DNA of 47,183 nt, taken from Lactobacillus gallinarum DSM 10532 = JCM 2011 (GTDB lineage: Bacteria; Bacillota; Bacilli; Lactobacillales; Lactobacillaceae). The notes beneath the pieces are model-generated. The model saw only the letters and a list, made by a program, of their open reading frames with translations. It ran no database searches and was not told where the DNA came from. The position numbers were made by a program, and so were the translations under genes. The stretch is taken from contig NZ_AZEL01000021.1 in NCBI RefSeq assembly GCF_001434975.1, forward strand, positions 1-47,183. The letters are read 5' to 3'. The stretch's first letter is position 1, and every line of letters starts with the position of its first letter. This document shows positions 18,047-27,304 of this stretch, piece after piece.

Positions 18047-18075
18047 ATCTTATAAGATTAATTAGTATTTGTCAA
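18047..18075 (-). promoter_or_regulatory. Promoter of the T-box operon
   Basis: On the minus strand a consensus -35 TTGACA (18070-18075) and -10 TAAGAT (18047-18052) are separated by exactly 17 bases. Transcription would start at about 18040, at the 5' end of the T-box leader. Confidence 0.85.
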
Positions 18076-18086
18076 TTATTTATTAA

Positions 18087-20393
18087 TTACTTTTCTTCAT
18101 AAGTAACTGGATCCACATCTAAAAGCGGACTCTTTTCACCAGTGTAAATCACGTCTAACTTGTACATAGCACGAGATGTAATCGTGTAAACAAGTTGCGT
18201 TTCATCTAATTGATGATAATTCTTTTTATTTGCGCCCCACATAACTACAGCATCAAACTCTAGTCCTTTAGCCAAATATGATGGAATAACCAAGGTGCCA
18301 TCAACTAAACGCTGGTTAGCCGTCGCAATCAAAGTGGATTTTTCACCTTTTTCGCTCAACTTTTCATGGACAAATTTAGCACCAGCCAAATCCTTCGTAA
18401 TGATAGCAGTAGTCATCTTGCGCTTTTCATTATCACGTAAAATATCGACTAAAACATCAATTGCCTGTTCATCGCCATCTCTACCCCAAATCACAGGCTT
18501 TGGACCTTGACGGTTAAAGGCTTCGATCTTTTCACCTTGACGCAAAATCTGCTTGGTAAAGTTAGTCAGTTGCTTAGTTGAACGATATGACTTAGTAAGT
18601 TGGACCACATCGGTTTTTTCTGGATCAAATAAACCTGAAATCTGCTTAAGCAAACTGCGGCTTTCATCCTTAGTAAAAATAGCCTGATTCAAATCACCGA
18701 GCATCGTGAATTTGGCACGTGGGAAATTATATTTAAGGTAGGCCAATTGGAATGGCGTATAATCTTGAATTTCGTCGATGAAAGCATACCGCATTTCATA
18801 ATTAGTTCTACGACCAGTAATTAAATCATACAAGTAAAGATAAGCAGAAACATCAGTGATTGCAATATCATGCTTCTTGAAATTTTCCTTAACTTCATCA
18901 ATATGATGCATCCAGTCTTCTTCATCGATATTCCACTTAGCTAAATCAACCATCTTAGGCACAGCACGCAAGAAGCTTAAGTATTGCGCACGCATATTGA
19001 TAAAGTGATTGTGCAAAATACGCTTGTGCACGCCCTTCAATGCCTTAAGCACAATCTTTCTGCCTAAGAATGCCTCTTCCTTAGCTTCTGATTCAAATTC
19101 TTGATCAGGTCGATCGTACAATTCATTTAACTCAGATTGACTCATCCCTTCAATGGTGCGAGCAACCCAAGCTTTTCTAGCTTCTGGCGCGATCTTGCGA
19201 TTAAGCATCTTAATCAATTCTTCACGCGTTGCATCAATGCGGTTAGCCAAATTGTAATTCTCGTTATATGAGTAATAGATTTCCTTGATCTTTTCCTTAT
19301 CAAAGTAAGGCTTCTTCTTGTCACGGAAATAAATATTCTTAAAGACTACACCGCGTTTATTTAAATGCTTTGCATAACGTGTTACCAAATTAAAGAAGTT
19401 AACCGAATCCTTAAATTTACTAATATTAGTATCCGCATTTTGATCTTCAAATTGTTTAAACAGGTTTTCCACATTCATCCCTGGAAGCCGGCGGGCAACA
19501 AATTGCCAGTAAGTCATCTGTACCATATTTTGTTCACCCATTTCAGGCAAAACATTCTTAATATAGTCATTAAACAATTGGTTAGGACTGAACATGATAA
19601 CATCACTAGAAGTCAAATTACCACGGTAACGATAAAGCAGGAATGCAATTCTTTGCAAAATTGCACTAGTTTTACCAGAACCTGCAGCACCTTGAACGAA
19701 AAGCAAGTCAGCACTAGTATTTCTAATAATCTTATTTTGTTCTTGTTGAATCGTAGTTACGATTGATTTCATCTGAGTTGATGATTTTTCAGATAAAACC
19801 TCTAAAAGCATTTGGTCACCGATTGACTCATTGGTGTCAAACATGTTGACAATCTTGCCATCTTCAATCATGAATTGGCGTTTCTTAGTCATATCAACGG
19901 TAATTTTGCCTTCTGGCGAATTATAAGATACTTCACCTAACTTACCATCGTAATAAATTGAAGAAATAGGCGCACGCCAGTCATAAATCAAAAAGTGATC
20001 GTCTTTATCTGCAAAAGATCCCAAACCAATATAAATAGTTTCAGGCTTCTTTTCCCCTTGCTCTTTAAAATCAACTCGAGCAAAATATGGCCGTTTTTCC
20101 AGCCTTTCAACGGTATCCAATTGCTTAGCTGAATGCTGCCAAGCATGTTCGCGTTCACTTAATAATTGCTGCTGTTGATGAATCGACAAGGCGGTTTCCA
20201 TTGAAGTCGAGTAACCATCATAATCCAACTTAACATCATCAAAGAAGTGTGAATTAAGATTTCTAGCTTCGCCTTCAGCGGATTTAATTGACTTTTTTAA
20301 AGATTTTTCACGTTCCTTGATTTGTTTCATAATATTATCAAGGTGTTTTTGTTCAAGTGCTTCTTCACTATTTTCATTTTTTGCTGTGGTCAT
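18087..20393 (-). CDS. helD: HelD-like UvrD-family helicase
   Basis: A 768-residue superfamily 1 ATPase. It has an N-terminal coiled-coil region with many charged residues (about 1-100), the DWRAPISSIYYDG segment characteristic of HelD proteins, Walker A GAAGSGKTS with Lys241, the DEIQDYTPFQ motif and GDLNQAIF. In Gram-positive bacteria HelD binds RNA polymerase and strips stalled enzyme from DNA. The length and N-terminal arm support HelD over UvrD/PcrA. It lies upstream of the T-box promoter in the same direction with no clear terminator between them. Confidence 0.88.
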   Translation of the reverse strand: MTTAKNENSEEALEQKHLDNIMKQIKEREKSLKKSIKSAEGEARNLNSHFFDDVKLDYDGYSTSMETALSIHQQQQLLSEREHAWQHSAKQLDTVERLEKRPYFARVDFKEQGEKKPETIYIGLGSFADKDDHFLIYDWRAPISSIYYDGKLGEVSYNSPEGKITVDMTKKRQFMIEDGKIVNMFDTNESIGDQMLLEVLSEKSSTQMKSIVTTIQQEQNKIIRNTSADLLFVQGAAGSGKTSAILQRIAFLLYRYRGNLTSSDVIMFSPNQLFNDYIKNVLPEMGEQNMVQMTYWQFVARRLPGMNVENLFKQFEDQNADTNISKFKDSVNFFNLVTRYAKHLNKRGVVFKNIYFRDKKKPYFDKEKIKEIYYSYNENYNLANRIDATREELIKMLNRKIAPEARKAWVARTIEGMSQSELNELYDRPDQEFESEAKEEAFLGRKIVLKALKGVHKRILHNHFINMRAQYLSFLRAVPKMVDLAKWNIDEEDWMHHIDEVKENFKKHDIAITDVSAYLYLYDLITGRRTNYEMRYAFIDEIQDYTPFQLAYLKYNFPRAKFTMLGDLNQAIFTKDESRSLLKQISGLFDPEKTDVVQLTKSYRSTKQLTNFTKQILRQGEKIEAFNRQGPKPVIWGRDGDEQAIDVLVDILRDNEKRKMTTAIITKDLAGAKFVHEKLSEKGEKSTLIATANQRLVDGTLVIPSYLAKGLEFDAVVMWGANKKNYHQLDETQLVYTITSRAMYKLDVIYTGEKSPLLDVDPVTYEEK

Positions 20394-20430
20394 TTAATCA
20401 CCTTTTCTTTAAAAACTCGCATTCTATTTT

Positions 20431-20468
20431 ATCATGAGTAGCGCTTTTTTATCATGAGTAGCGCTTTT
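20431..20468. repeat. 20-bp tandem duplication
   Basis: The unit atcatgagtagcgctttttt occurs twice in tandem (second copy 18 bases), upstream of helD. It looks like a recent slippage duplication; each unit contains an AGCGCT palindrome. No function seen. Confidence 0.85.
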
Positions 20469-20562
20469 ATAGTAGTCTGCACGCTCATAGGCAAAATACA
20501 AGTAAAAATAGATGAAAACTTAAGATTTGAAGATTATAATTTCAACATTGGAGTTGAAAATT

Positions 20563-21249
20563 ATGAGAACGTTTTTTAGAATCATCAGAAATATTTTCTT
20601 GCTTGCAGTACTCGCCTTTGCCGTTTGGTCTTATAAAAATGATTCTAACATGCGCATGGCAACGCAAGATTCTCTGACTACATTAAATTATCGCATTCAG
20701 CAATTATTAAAAAATGGAACCACTACCCCGCCTAAATTAGGCGATAAAGACACTTCTACCAGAACTGATAAAGCAAAAGATGATGATACCTTTGAAAACC
20801 GGACATGGTCAAAACCGAAAGCAAATGTTTACGTAGATGTCAAAAATAACTTACAGTTACGTTCGGCTGCAATCGATGCCATGAATGCTTGGAATCGAAC
20901 CGGAGCCTTCACTTTTCACCAAATTAGTAATAAAAAGAAGGCACAAATCGTTATCAGCATTGTGGATGATAGCGACACAAATGCTGCTGGTGAAACGGCT
21001 ACAACTTATAATCCAGCAACTGGACATTTATTAAAGGCAGATGTTCATCTCAACCGCTATTACTTGCAAAATGAGTGGTACGGTTACAGCAATAATCGAA
21101 TTATCAACACCGCTGAACATGAACTAGGACATGCGATTGGTTTAAATCACACCAACAGCGTTTCAGTCATGTATCCTAAAGGATCAATTTACACCATTCA
21201 GCCACAAGATATCAAAAAATTGAGAAAAATCTACCACGAAAACAATTAA
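20563..21249 (+). CDS. Matrixin-type zinc metalloprotease, membrane-anchored
   Basis: A 228-residue protein. I start it at ATG 20563, preceded by GGAG; a TTG at 20527 would be an unlikely start. An N-terminal hydrophobic segment (about 4-24) anchors or exports it. After a Lys/Asp/Thr linker comes a compact peptidase domain with HELGHAIGLNH (His186, Glu187, His190, His196) and the Met-turn SVMYP, the marks of M10-type matrixins. It should act outside the cell on peptides or proteins. No inhibitor or secretion gene is beside it. Confidence 0.88.
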   Translation: MRTFFRIIRNIFLLAVLAFAVWSYKNDSNMRMATQDSLTTLNYRIQQLLKNGTTTPPKLGDKDTSTRTDKAKDDDTFENRTWSKPKANVYVDVKNNLQLRSAAIDAMNAWNRTGAFTFHQISNKKKAQIVISIVDDSDTNAAGETATTYNPATGHLLKADVHLNRYYLQNEWYGYSNNRIINTAEHELGHAIGLNHTNSVSVMYPKGSIYTIQPQDIKKLRKIYHENN

Positions 21250-21257
21250 CTTTAATT

Positions 21258-21294
21258 ACTCCTCTCTTTTTTCTAAAATAAAGAGGAGTTTTTT
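21258..21294 (+). terminator. Terminator of the protease gene
   Basis: An 8-bp stem ACTCCTCT/AGAGGAGT with a long loop is followed by six T. Confidence 0.65.
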
Positions 21295-21309
21295 GATGAG
21301 GAGAAAATT

Positions 21310-21960
21310 ATGAAAAGAATCTATATTGTCCGTCATGGTCAAACTTATATCAATCGTTATAACAAGATGCAAGGTTGGTGTGATACCCCACTAACTACTG
21401 CAGGAATTGAAGGTGCCGAAGAAGCTGGCAAGGCATTGCACGACGTTTCTTTTGACATTGCCTTATCTAGTGATTTAAAAAGAGCTAGCGACACCTGCGA
21501 AACAATCATGAAATACAACGTTAACAAAGATGAATTGCAGCATATTGCCAGTCCATTTTTCAGAGAACAATTCTATGGCTATTTTGAAGGAATGGATTCT
21601 GAAATGGCTTGGCGCATGATCGGTGGCAGTCACGGCTACGCTACTAGACAAGAAATGTTTAAACATGAAAGTATCGATACCATTAAAGATTGGATCAAAG
21701 AGGCTGACCCATACCACCAAGCAGAAGATGCTGAAGAATATTGGTCTCGCATGGAAAATGGTTTAAAGATGATCAGTGAACTTGATGGAGCTGAAAACAT
21801 CTTGTTGGTTACCCATGGCTTTACTATTAGAAGCTTGTGGTACCGTTACGGCGATAACATCCCTCTTGTACCCGGTCCAAAGAATGCCTCAATTACCGTG
21901 ATGACCATGAGCGATAAAGGCGACATCAAGATCCCTATTTGGAACAAAATGCATTTATGA
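21310..21960 (+). CDS. Histidine phosphatase family protein
   Basis: A 216-residue enzyme of the phosphoglycerate mutase-like superfamily. The catalytic motif IVRHGQT has His9, the second signature is SSDLKRASDT, and THGFTIRSLW supplies the second His. EQFYGYFEGM contains the acid residue. Family members dephosphorylate small phospho-metabolites; which one is unknown. It has a strong GAGGAG ribosome binding site just after the preceding terminator. Confidence 0.92.
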   Translation: MKRIYIVRHGQTYINRYNKMQGWCDTPLTTAGIEGAEEAGKALHDVSFDIALSSDLKRASDTCETIMKYNVNKDELQHIASPFFREQFYGYFEGMDSEMAWRMIGGSHGYATRQEMFKHESIDTIKDWIKEADPYHQAEDAEEYWSRMENGLKMISELDGAENILLVTHGFTIRSLWYRYGDNIPLVPGPKNASITVMTMSDKGDIKIPIWNKMHL

Positions 21961-21972
21961 GCATATACAAAA

Positions 21973-22007
21973 AGAAGCTTAGATCAACTTGATCTAGGCT
22001 TCTCTTT
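21973..22007 (+). terminator. Terminator of the phosphatase gene
   Basis: AGAAGC and AGATCAA pair with TTGATCT and GCTTCT around a one-base apex, followed by CTTTTT. Confidence 0.8.
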
Positions 22008-22017
22008 TTAATGAACG

Positions 22018-22287
22018 CTATATCAGGATCGGGTGCTTTTGTTGCAGCTAGCCAAAGTACAGACCAGCGAACAATGCACCACTACCGCCACCAAGAGTAA
22101 GTGGGATCTTGTGAATCGTAATTACGATAGCACCAAGCAAGATACCTATTGACATGAAGCTAACATCTGTTTTGGTTCCAGTAACTTTTTCATAACCAAT
22201 TGTCTTAATGGCATTCGTTAAATAGTTTGCTGGAGCAATGATTGTTACATGATCGCCAACAGTTAACCGGGTGTAGAAAGTAAGTTT
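22018..22287 (-). pseudogene. Remnant of an AspT/YidE-family transporter
   Basis: Translation of the minus strand gives a fragment of about 90 codons. It matches the end of the TrkA_C-like region and first part of the second membrane domain of aspartate:alanine antiporter-type (AspT) proteins: YTRLTVGDHVTIIAPANYL, then SIGILLGAIVITI and IPLTLGGGSGALFAGLYFG. The next codon is TAG (22048-22050), where relatives have Trp, and homology continues for a few residues (LQQKHP). Both ends of the gene are missing. It is a decayed leftover of a larger deletion. Confidence 0.75.
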
Positions 22288-22303
22288 TCAAATATGCATA
22301 TTA

Positions 22304-22330
22304 AAAAAGCTGTCATTTTGACAGCTTTTT
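22304..22330. terminator. Terminator of the BceAB-type operon
   Basis: A perfect 12-bp stem AAAAAGCTGTCA with a 3-base loop and T runs on both strands lies downstream of the permease gene stop codon. Confidence 0.85.
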
Positions 22331-22374
22331 CGTATACCTAGCTTATTAACGAGTACTGATTTAAGCCTAAGATT

Positions 22375-24174
22375 CTACTTTTTCAGCACTATATTCTCGT
22401 ATAATTTTACAGTCACAATGTAGTAAATGAAGTAAAGTACGATGAAAATTAAGAATGGTAGCCAGATGCCCATGTATGGCTTAGGTAATAATGCCTTGAA
22501 CAATCTCAAACCGAAGAGAACATCGATGATACCTAGTGCTCCAGGTAAAGCGAATAGCACCCCAATTTCATTTCTAATTGATTTTCTAAGCATCTTTTCC
22601 CTAGTCCCAATCTTGTAGAGCATTTCGTAACGTACTTTGTCGCTGGCGGCGCCGCTTAAAACTTTGAACATCAAAGTTGAAGCGAGCATGGTTAGGAACG
22701 CGATTCCTAGGAAGAAACCCATGAATTCGAAGCCGCTGGCAAAGCCAAGCACTACTTGATAAGTAAATGGCTTAGTGTTGCTCAACACTCTACTAATCAT
22801 AGGTGAAGTCATTTGAAGCTTTTCAATCTTCGTTAAAGTTGGATAGTCTTTAACAAAATCCTTAACTCTAATTAAAGTTATAAACTTCTTTTGTCCTTGA
22901 ATAGTATTAAATTTAGCTGGAGAAACTAGTTCAATCTTTTTAGTGCCATTAAGTAGCATCATGCTCAAACGAGTATTAGCAGAATTACCAGGAGTAACCA
23001 AATCTTTGGTCTTGGCTACAGTTGGTGTATAAGTCGGGAAATCATTACCGTGTTGACTAAATTTAATATATTTAAATGGCTTTTTGTCGAAATCAGCCTT
23101 GTTAAAGAATAGTTCTTTCTTAGTTTCAACGTAGTGGTAAGTAGCCTTAGATTTAATATCTAACTTGTCCACATTTTTTTGCACAGCTGGTGTATTTTGC
23201 ACAATCTGTGCATCATAGTAGTCGCTGACTACTGCTTGGTTCTTCAATGAATTGAAGTTAAGACCAACAGTAATCGCACCAAGAGCTAAAGCGAAAAGTA
23301 GTGAGATAACGGAAAGAATACGTGTGTAATCACGAATTCTGAATTTTAGTTGTCCAAGAGTAAAAACGCGAATACCGCGGTAAGCGAAGCCTTTTTTCTT
23401 GAGCAAAAGATTGATGATGAGAGTGAAAAATGAATCAAAAGTGAAGTATGAGCCTGCCACGATAGTTACTAATGCTGCTGGAATGATGAAGAAAATAGCA
23501 TTAGCGGGCATCCCCATAATGTAATAGCCTGCTACTAAAAGCAAAAGACCTAAGATAGCTTCAACCACGCGCAAGCCGTTCTTGCGGCTGATCTTAATTG
23601 GCTTTTGATTCTCATGAAGCAAGTCAATCACTTTACTACGCACAAGTTTATGCACATTTCTCAACGCTGCTAAAAAGAATACAACTACAAAGAAAATCAA
23701 TGTCCATAAAATTGCATTAGGCAAAATTATCTGAAAGTGCGTAATATGTAAGTCTAAACTGCTAATCAATAATTTAGACACAAGAGCAGTTAAACCCAAG
23801 CCAACAATAATTCCTAAAATAGCTGCCAAAATCCCTGTTAACAAGGTTTCACAGAAAATCAGCAAACCAAGCTTAGAACTTTTTGCCCCTAGCATCATGA
23901 ACATGCCATAGTCGTGCTGGCGCATGCTGAGCAAAAATGAATTCGCATAAACCAAGTAAACGAAAGTAATAATTGCGAGTAAGACAATCCCGAAGCCAAA
24001 GATGAAGCTTAAGTATTGTCCTGGTGCATTAACATCTTTACTCATGAAGCCTGGGTTAATTGCCAAGGATAAGAACATATAAAAGATTGTACTTGCAACT
24101 ACCAATCCTGAAAACAGGACCGTGTAGTCTTTGAGCCGGCTTTTAATCCCGGTTAAAGATAATTTCCAAATCAT
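22375..24174 (-). CDS. BceB-type ABC transporter permease
   Basis: A 599-residue FtsX-family permease. It has the expected pattern of about ten membrane helices, with one at the N-terminus, a large extracellular domain between the later helices (about residues 310-450), and FtsX-type helical groups near 60-180 and 480-595. Such proteins sense and remove cell-wall-active antimicrobial peptides from lipid II-cycle targets. The partner ATPase gene ends 11 bases upstream. The two-component system that normally accompanies BceAB is not in this window. Confidence 0.88.
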   Translation of the reverse strand: MIWKLSLTGIKSRLKDYTVLFSGLVVASTIFYMFLSLAINPGFMSKDVNAPGQYLSFIFGFGIVLLAIITFVYLVYANSFLLSMRQHDYGMFMMLGAKSSKLGLLIFCETLLTGILAAILGIIVGLGLTALVSKLLISSLDLHITHFQIILPNAILWTLIFFVVVFFLAALRNVHKLVRSKVIDLLHENQKPIKISRKNGLRVVEAILGLLLLVAGYYIMGMPANAIFFIIPAALVTIVAGSYFTFDSFFTLIINLLLKKKGFAYRGIRVFTLGQLKFRIRDYTRILSVISLLFALALGAITVGLNFNSLKNQAVVSDYYDAQIVQNTPAVQKNVDKLDIKSKATYHYVETKKELFFNKADFDKKPFKYIKFSQHGNDFPTYTPTVAKTKDLVTPGNSANTRLSMMLLNGTKKIELVSPAKFNTIQGQKKFITLIRVKDFVKDYPTLTKIEKLQMTSPMISRVLSNTKPFTYQVVLGFASGFEFMGFFLGIAFLTMLASTLMFKVLSGAASDKVRYEMLYKIGTREKMLRKSIRNEIGVLFALPGALGIIDVLFGLRLFKALLPKPYMGIWLPFLIFIVLYFIYYIVTVKLYENIVLKK

Positions 24175-24185
24175 TTTCCTTTCTC

Positions 24186-24935
24186 CTATTCCTCAGTACC
24201 CAAGTGAGCAATCAATTCATGGTAGAAGTCTGTTCTAGATTTTTCACCTTTAATCATTTGTTCACCGATTTTACCGTCTTTGATGAATAAAATGTGATTA
24301 GCAAAACTTGCTGAAAATGGATCGTGGGTAACCATCAAAGTTGTTACGCCGTCATGCTTGTTTAAGTTTTCCATCGTGTTTAGTAATTCTCTTGCACTCT
24401 TAGAATCAAGCGCACCGGTTGGTTCATCGGCCAGTAAGATTGATGGTTCGTGAACCAAGGCACGTGCAGCCGCTACTCTCTGCTTTTGTCCCCCTGAAAT
24501 TTCTGCAGGGTACTTATTCAAAATTTCTTTAATTCCTAATTTTGCTGCAATTCTATCCACAAGTGGATTAATTCTGCGTGCTGATAATCCACGCAAACTA
24601 AGTGGTAATGCAATATTTTCTCGATTAGACAAATTTTCTAGCAAATTAAAGTCTTGGAAAATAAAACCTATTTCTTTGCTACGGAAGTCAGCCATCTGAT
24701 TAGTATTCAAAGTGCTAACATCATGCTTATTAATGAAAACTTGCCCCGTAGTTGGTTTATCTAAAGTTGAAAGAATGTTAAGTAAAGTAGTCTTACCAGA
24801 GCCAGAAGCACCCATGATTGCTACAAATTCACCTGCGGCAATCTTAAAATTGATGCCCTTCAAAGCTTGGTATTGTTTTTCGCCTTTTTTACCGTAAGTT
24901 TTGGTGACGTTGTCAACCACAAGAATTTCGTTCAT
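24186..24935 (-). CDS. BceA-type ABC transporter ATPase
   Basis: A 249-residue ATPase of the LolD/MacB/BceA family. Walker A GASGSGKTT is at 42-50, the Q-loop is in FIFQDFNLL, the signature is SGGQKQRVAAARAL, Walker B is ILLADEPTGALDS and the switch His is in VTHDP. Length and partner identify it as the ATPase of a peptide-antibiotic detoxification transporter. It is the first gene of the pair. Confidence 0.92.
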   Translation of the reverse strand: MNEILVVDNVTKTYGKKGEKQYQALKGINFKIAAGEFVAIMGASGSGKTTLLNILSTLDKPTTGQVFINKHDVSTLNTNQMADFRSKEIGFIFQDFNLLENLSNRENIALPLSLRGLSARRINPLVDRIAAKLGIKEILNKYPAEISGGQKQRVAAARALVHEPSILLADEPTGALDSKSARELLNTMENLNKHDGVTTLMVTHDPFSASFANHILFIKDGKIGEQMIKGEKSRTDFYHELIAHLGTEE

Positions 24936-25035
24936 TTTTATACCTCTTTCTCCCCAATTTGTTTTACTGTATTATTCAATTAATACACTAATATGATATT
25001 AGCCTTCTGTCAATCTATTTTTGCGTAAAAAAATA

Positions 25036-25063
25036 GTTCTTCACGTCTTAACGCGTGAAGAAC
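25036..25063 (-). terminator. Terminator of the TcaA-like gene
   Basis: A perfect 10-bp stem GTTCTTCACG/CGTGAAGAAC, with a T7 run on the minus strand. Confidence 0.85.
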
Positions 25064-25079
25064 CTTGATCTATCAACAT

Positions 25080-26351
25080 TTAGTTGCTAGTTTTTGTTTT
25101 GATTAATTTACATTTTCCTAATGTTTGAATCTCTTGATGACCGTTTACTAGATGTAAAATTGCATCCCGGTATAACAGTTTTTCTGTCTTTTTGCTCTTA
25201 TCCTTGTACTTTTTAACAAAAGTTACTTCATAATCAATCTTGCTATAATTGCGCTTACCTGGCAAAACAGATAAGACTTTGACTTCAACATTGAACTTCT
25301 TAAGTTTCTTATCCTTTTTCCACTTCTTGATTTGTTGCTCAATCTTCTTATAATCGGCGTTTTCTTTATCATTTTCAAAATTGGTTACCATCGGCTTTTT
25401 AAAGTTGGTATATAGCATTCTCGCAGCATCTTCAACTTTAATTAAACCTGGCCAAATTGGGTTAACAATATAATCACCTTCAGCATCTTGGTAAACATCT
25501 TTTTCACCATTGCCTTGGTAATCTGCTGCACCATCATAATCAGTTACATCGTCTTCGCTATCGCTAAATTCCGAACTGATTGATTGTGATAAATCTGTCA
25601 CATTTTCAGATTTAATGGTTTGACCATCAACCTTGCTTTTAACAAAAATTTCCATTCTCTTAGCAAGCGGATAATCCTTAAATGTATAGTGGCCTTTTTT
25701 ATTAAGAGTGGCTGCTTTGTGATCATTGATATAAACTACGCCATTAGGAACGCTGCGAATTTGGAAAGTGGCGGTTTTAATTTTCATATCTACCGTCTTA
25801 TTTGACCAAATATTTACAATTGAGTCAGCATCTAACTTTCTATTGTTAACCTTGGATTTAACCAAAATATGGTAACGACCAGGGAAAACTAATCCTAAAT
25901 CTTGATAGTAATTCTGATTGTCGCCATTCATTTTGCCGTAATCTTCCCCGTTAACAAACAAAGCCGAATTGGCATGGTTGGTTTGAACCTGTGGACGATA
26001 GCACTGCACTCGCAACTTATATTTACTGAAAAATAAGAAATAGCGGCCAGCTTCAACTAATTGAATCTCACCATTGTCACGATCATGACGTAAGTTAGAA
26101 TCTAATTTTTTCGCAGCCGCTGCATGATTCTTAAAATAATTCTGCAACGGTTTTAAACTATCATCGGTTACCTTCATATCAGGAGTTGAAGCAACCACAT
26201 ATTGCGCCATCCCTGTCTTAGGGTCTTTTAAGTTGGCAACAATGCGGCTAATCTGCCGATCTTTTGTATAATAAAAATTGCCGGCGGTAATTAATCCGCC
26301 AACTAAAATCACAATAATTCCAAATAACCAAATAGTTTTACGTTTTTTCAT
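25080..26351 (-). CDS. TcaA-like membrane protein
   Basis: A 423-residue protein with a basic start (MKKRK), one membrane helix (about 7-26), and a long extracellular part. Successive segments resemble TcaA/YvbJ family domains: a helical region at 30-105, beta-rich repeats with PGRYHILVKSKV and PNGVVYINDHKAATLNKKG, an acidic linker at about 255-285, and a C-terminal NTF2-like domain. TcaA proteins are envelope-associated and linked in staphylococci to glycopeptide response. The N-terminal zinc ribbon found in many relatives is absent. It lies upstream of the BceAB-type operon behind its own terminator. Confidence 0.75.
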   Translation of the reverse strand: MKKRKTIWLFGIIVILVGGLITAGNFYYTKDRQISRIVANLKDPKTGMAQYVVASTPDMKVTDDSLKPLQNYFKNHAAAAKKLDSNLRHDRDNGEIQLVEAGRYFLFFSKYKLRVQCYRPQVQTNHANSALFVNGEDYGKMNGDNQNYYQDLGLVFPGRYHILVKSKVNNRKLDADSIVNIWSNKTVDMKIKTATFQIRSVPNGVVYINDHKAATLNKKGHYTFKDYPLAKRMEIFVKSKVDGQTIKSENVTDLSQSISSEFSDSEDDVTDYDGAADYQGNGEKDVYQDAEGDYIVNPIWPGLIKVEDAARMLYTNFKKPMVTNFENDKENADYKKIEQQIKKWKKDKKLKKFNVEVKVLSVLPGKRNYSKIDYEVTFVKKYKDKSKKTEKLLYRDAILHLVNGHQEIQTLGKCKLIKTKTSN

Positions 26352-26439
26352 ACTTAAAACCCACCAAATTAATACTTTTAATTTAGATTAACAGGTTGAG
26401 CCAAAATAGCAACTATCTTCATTTTTGTGAGGAAAAATT

Positions 26440-27108
26440 ATGGAAATTAACTTCAATTTTGTCAAAAATAGTCCAACATTTAACGAGGAATACTCTACTG
26501 CTGAAAAGATTCACAAGTTATACACAATCGATGATTATCGTGACGTCATCAGCAACTCTCGCCTTTTGCTTGAAACACTTACTAAGAAAATCTTCAAACT
26601 AGAGAATCTGAATGCTTATTATCATGTGCCAGACGGTGAATATCGCAATTTGCGCAATGACACGCATTATTTACGCGGGGAACTCGATTATCCTTTAAGC
26701 ATTATGGATTTATTCGATGAAGTCCGCCGGATGGGGAATGCAGCGATCCACGATAGCAAAATCGAACCTGATAAAAAGCAGGCCTGGCGCTGCGTTTGCG
26801 ACGTTCATGACATTCTAGTCTTTTTAATCAATAGCTATGATGGTCAGGATTTATATTACATTCGCCCCGACATCGCTATGGAGGCTCAAACCTCTAGTCA
26901 ATTTCATACCCGTGTCAAAAATACTAAACCGCATATTAAACTTAAAGATCATCAGACTAAAAAAGTCGAAAAGCATCATTTACACACTAATTTGAAAAAG
27001 GTTAAGCATTTCTCTAGTGTAAAATCTGTGGATAAACCTGCTGAAAAACATGAACAAATTAAGCCTGCAAAACAGAATTGGTTTACCAAACTTTTCCACA
27101 AAAAATAG
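26440..27108 (+). CDS. DUF4145-domain protein
   Basis: A 222-residue protein. The first 130 residues match the all-helical DUF4145 fold: SNSRLLLETLTKKIFKLENL, then a conserved EVRRMGNAAIHD near residue 103-114, which has the HEPN-like pattern of Arg...His. The last 70 residues are Lys/His-rich and end in a WFTKLFHKK tail that could touch membrane or nucleic acid. DUF4145 domains occur in restriction and other nucleic-acid enzymes, but no nuclease domain is fused here. GAGGAA precedes the ATG. Function unknown. Confidence 0.8.
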   Translation: MEINFNFVKNSPTFNEEYSTAEKIHKLYTIDDYRDVISNSRLLLETLTKKIFKLENLNAYYHVPDGEYRNLRNDTHYLRGELDYPLSIMDLFDEVRRMGNAAIHDSKIEPDKKQAWRCVCDVHDILVFLINSYDGQDLYYIRPDIAMEAQTSSQFHTRVKNTKPHIKLKDHQTKKVEKHHLHTNLKKVKHFSSVKSVDKPAEKHEQIKPAKQNWFTKLFHKK

Positions 27109-27134
27109 CAAGGTATACGTAACCTTGCTATTTT
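27103..27134 (+). terminator. Terminator of the DUF4145 gene
   Basis: A perfect 12-bp stem AAATAGCAAGGT and its complement with a T run; the gene's stop codon lies in its 5' arm. Confidence 0.85.
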
Positions 27135-27184
27135 AATTCAAGAAAGTGTAGTCATTAAAGATCACATTATCCGACTACTAGAAA

Positions 27185-27219
27185 ACGGGCTGTACATACT
27201 CCCCCATCAATACACCCGT
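27185..27219. other. Isolated inverted repeat
   Basis: ACGGG-c-TGTA pairs with TACA-CCCGT, a 9-bp stem with one bulged base and a 16-base loop. There is no T run, so it is not a terminator. The surrounding stretch 27135-27300 has no gene. Confidence 0.4.
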
Positions 27220-27304
27220 GCAATCATCATACACCTTATTTTTTGATTAAAAAAATCAACTTTTTCTTTACTAATGATAACCAAAAAATGATATTTATCG
27301 CTTA

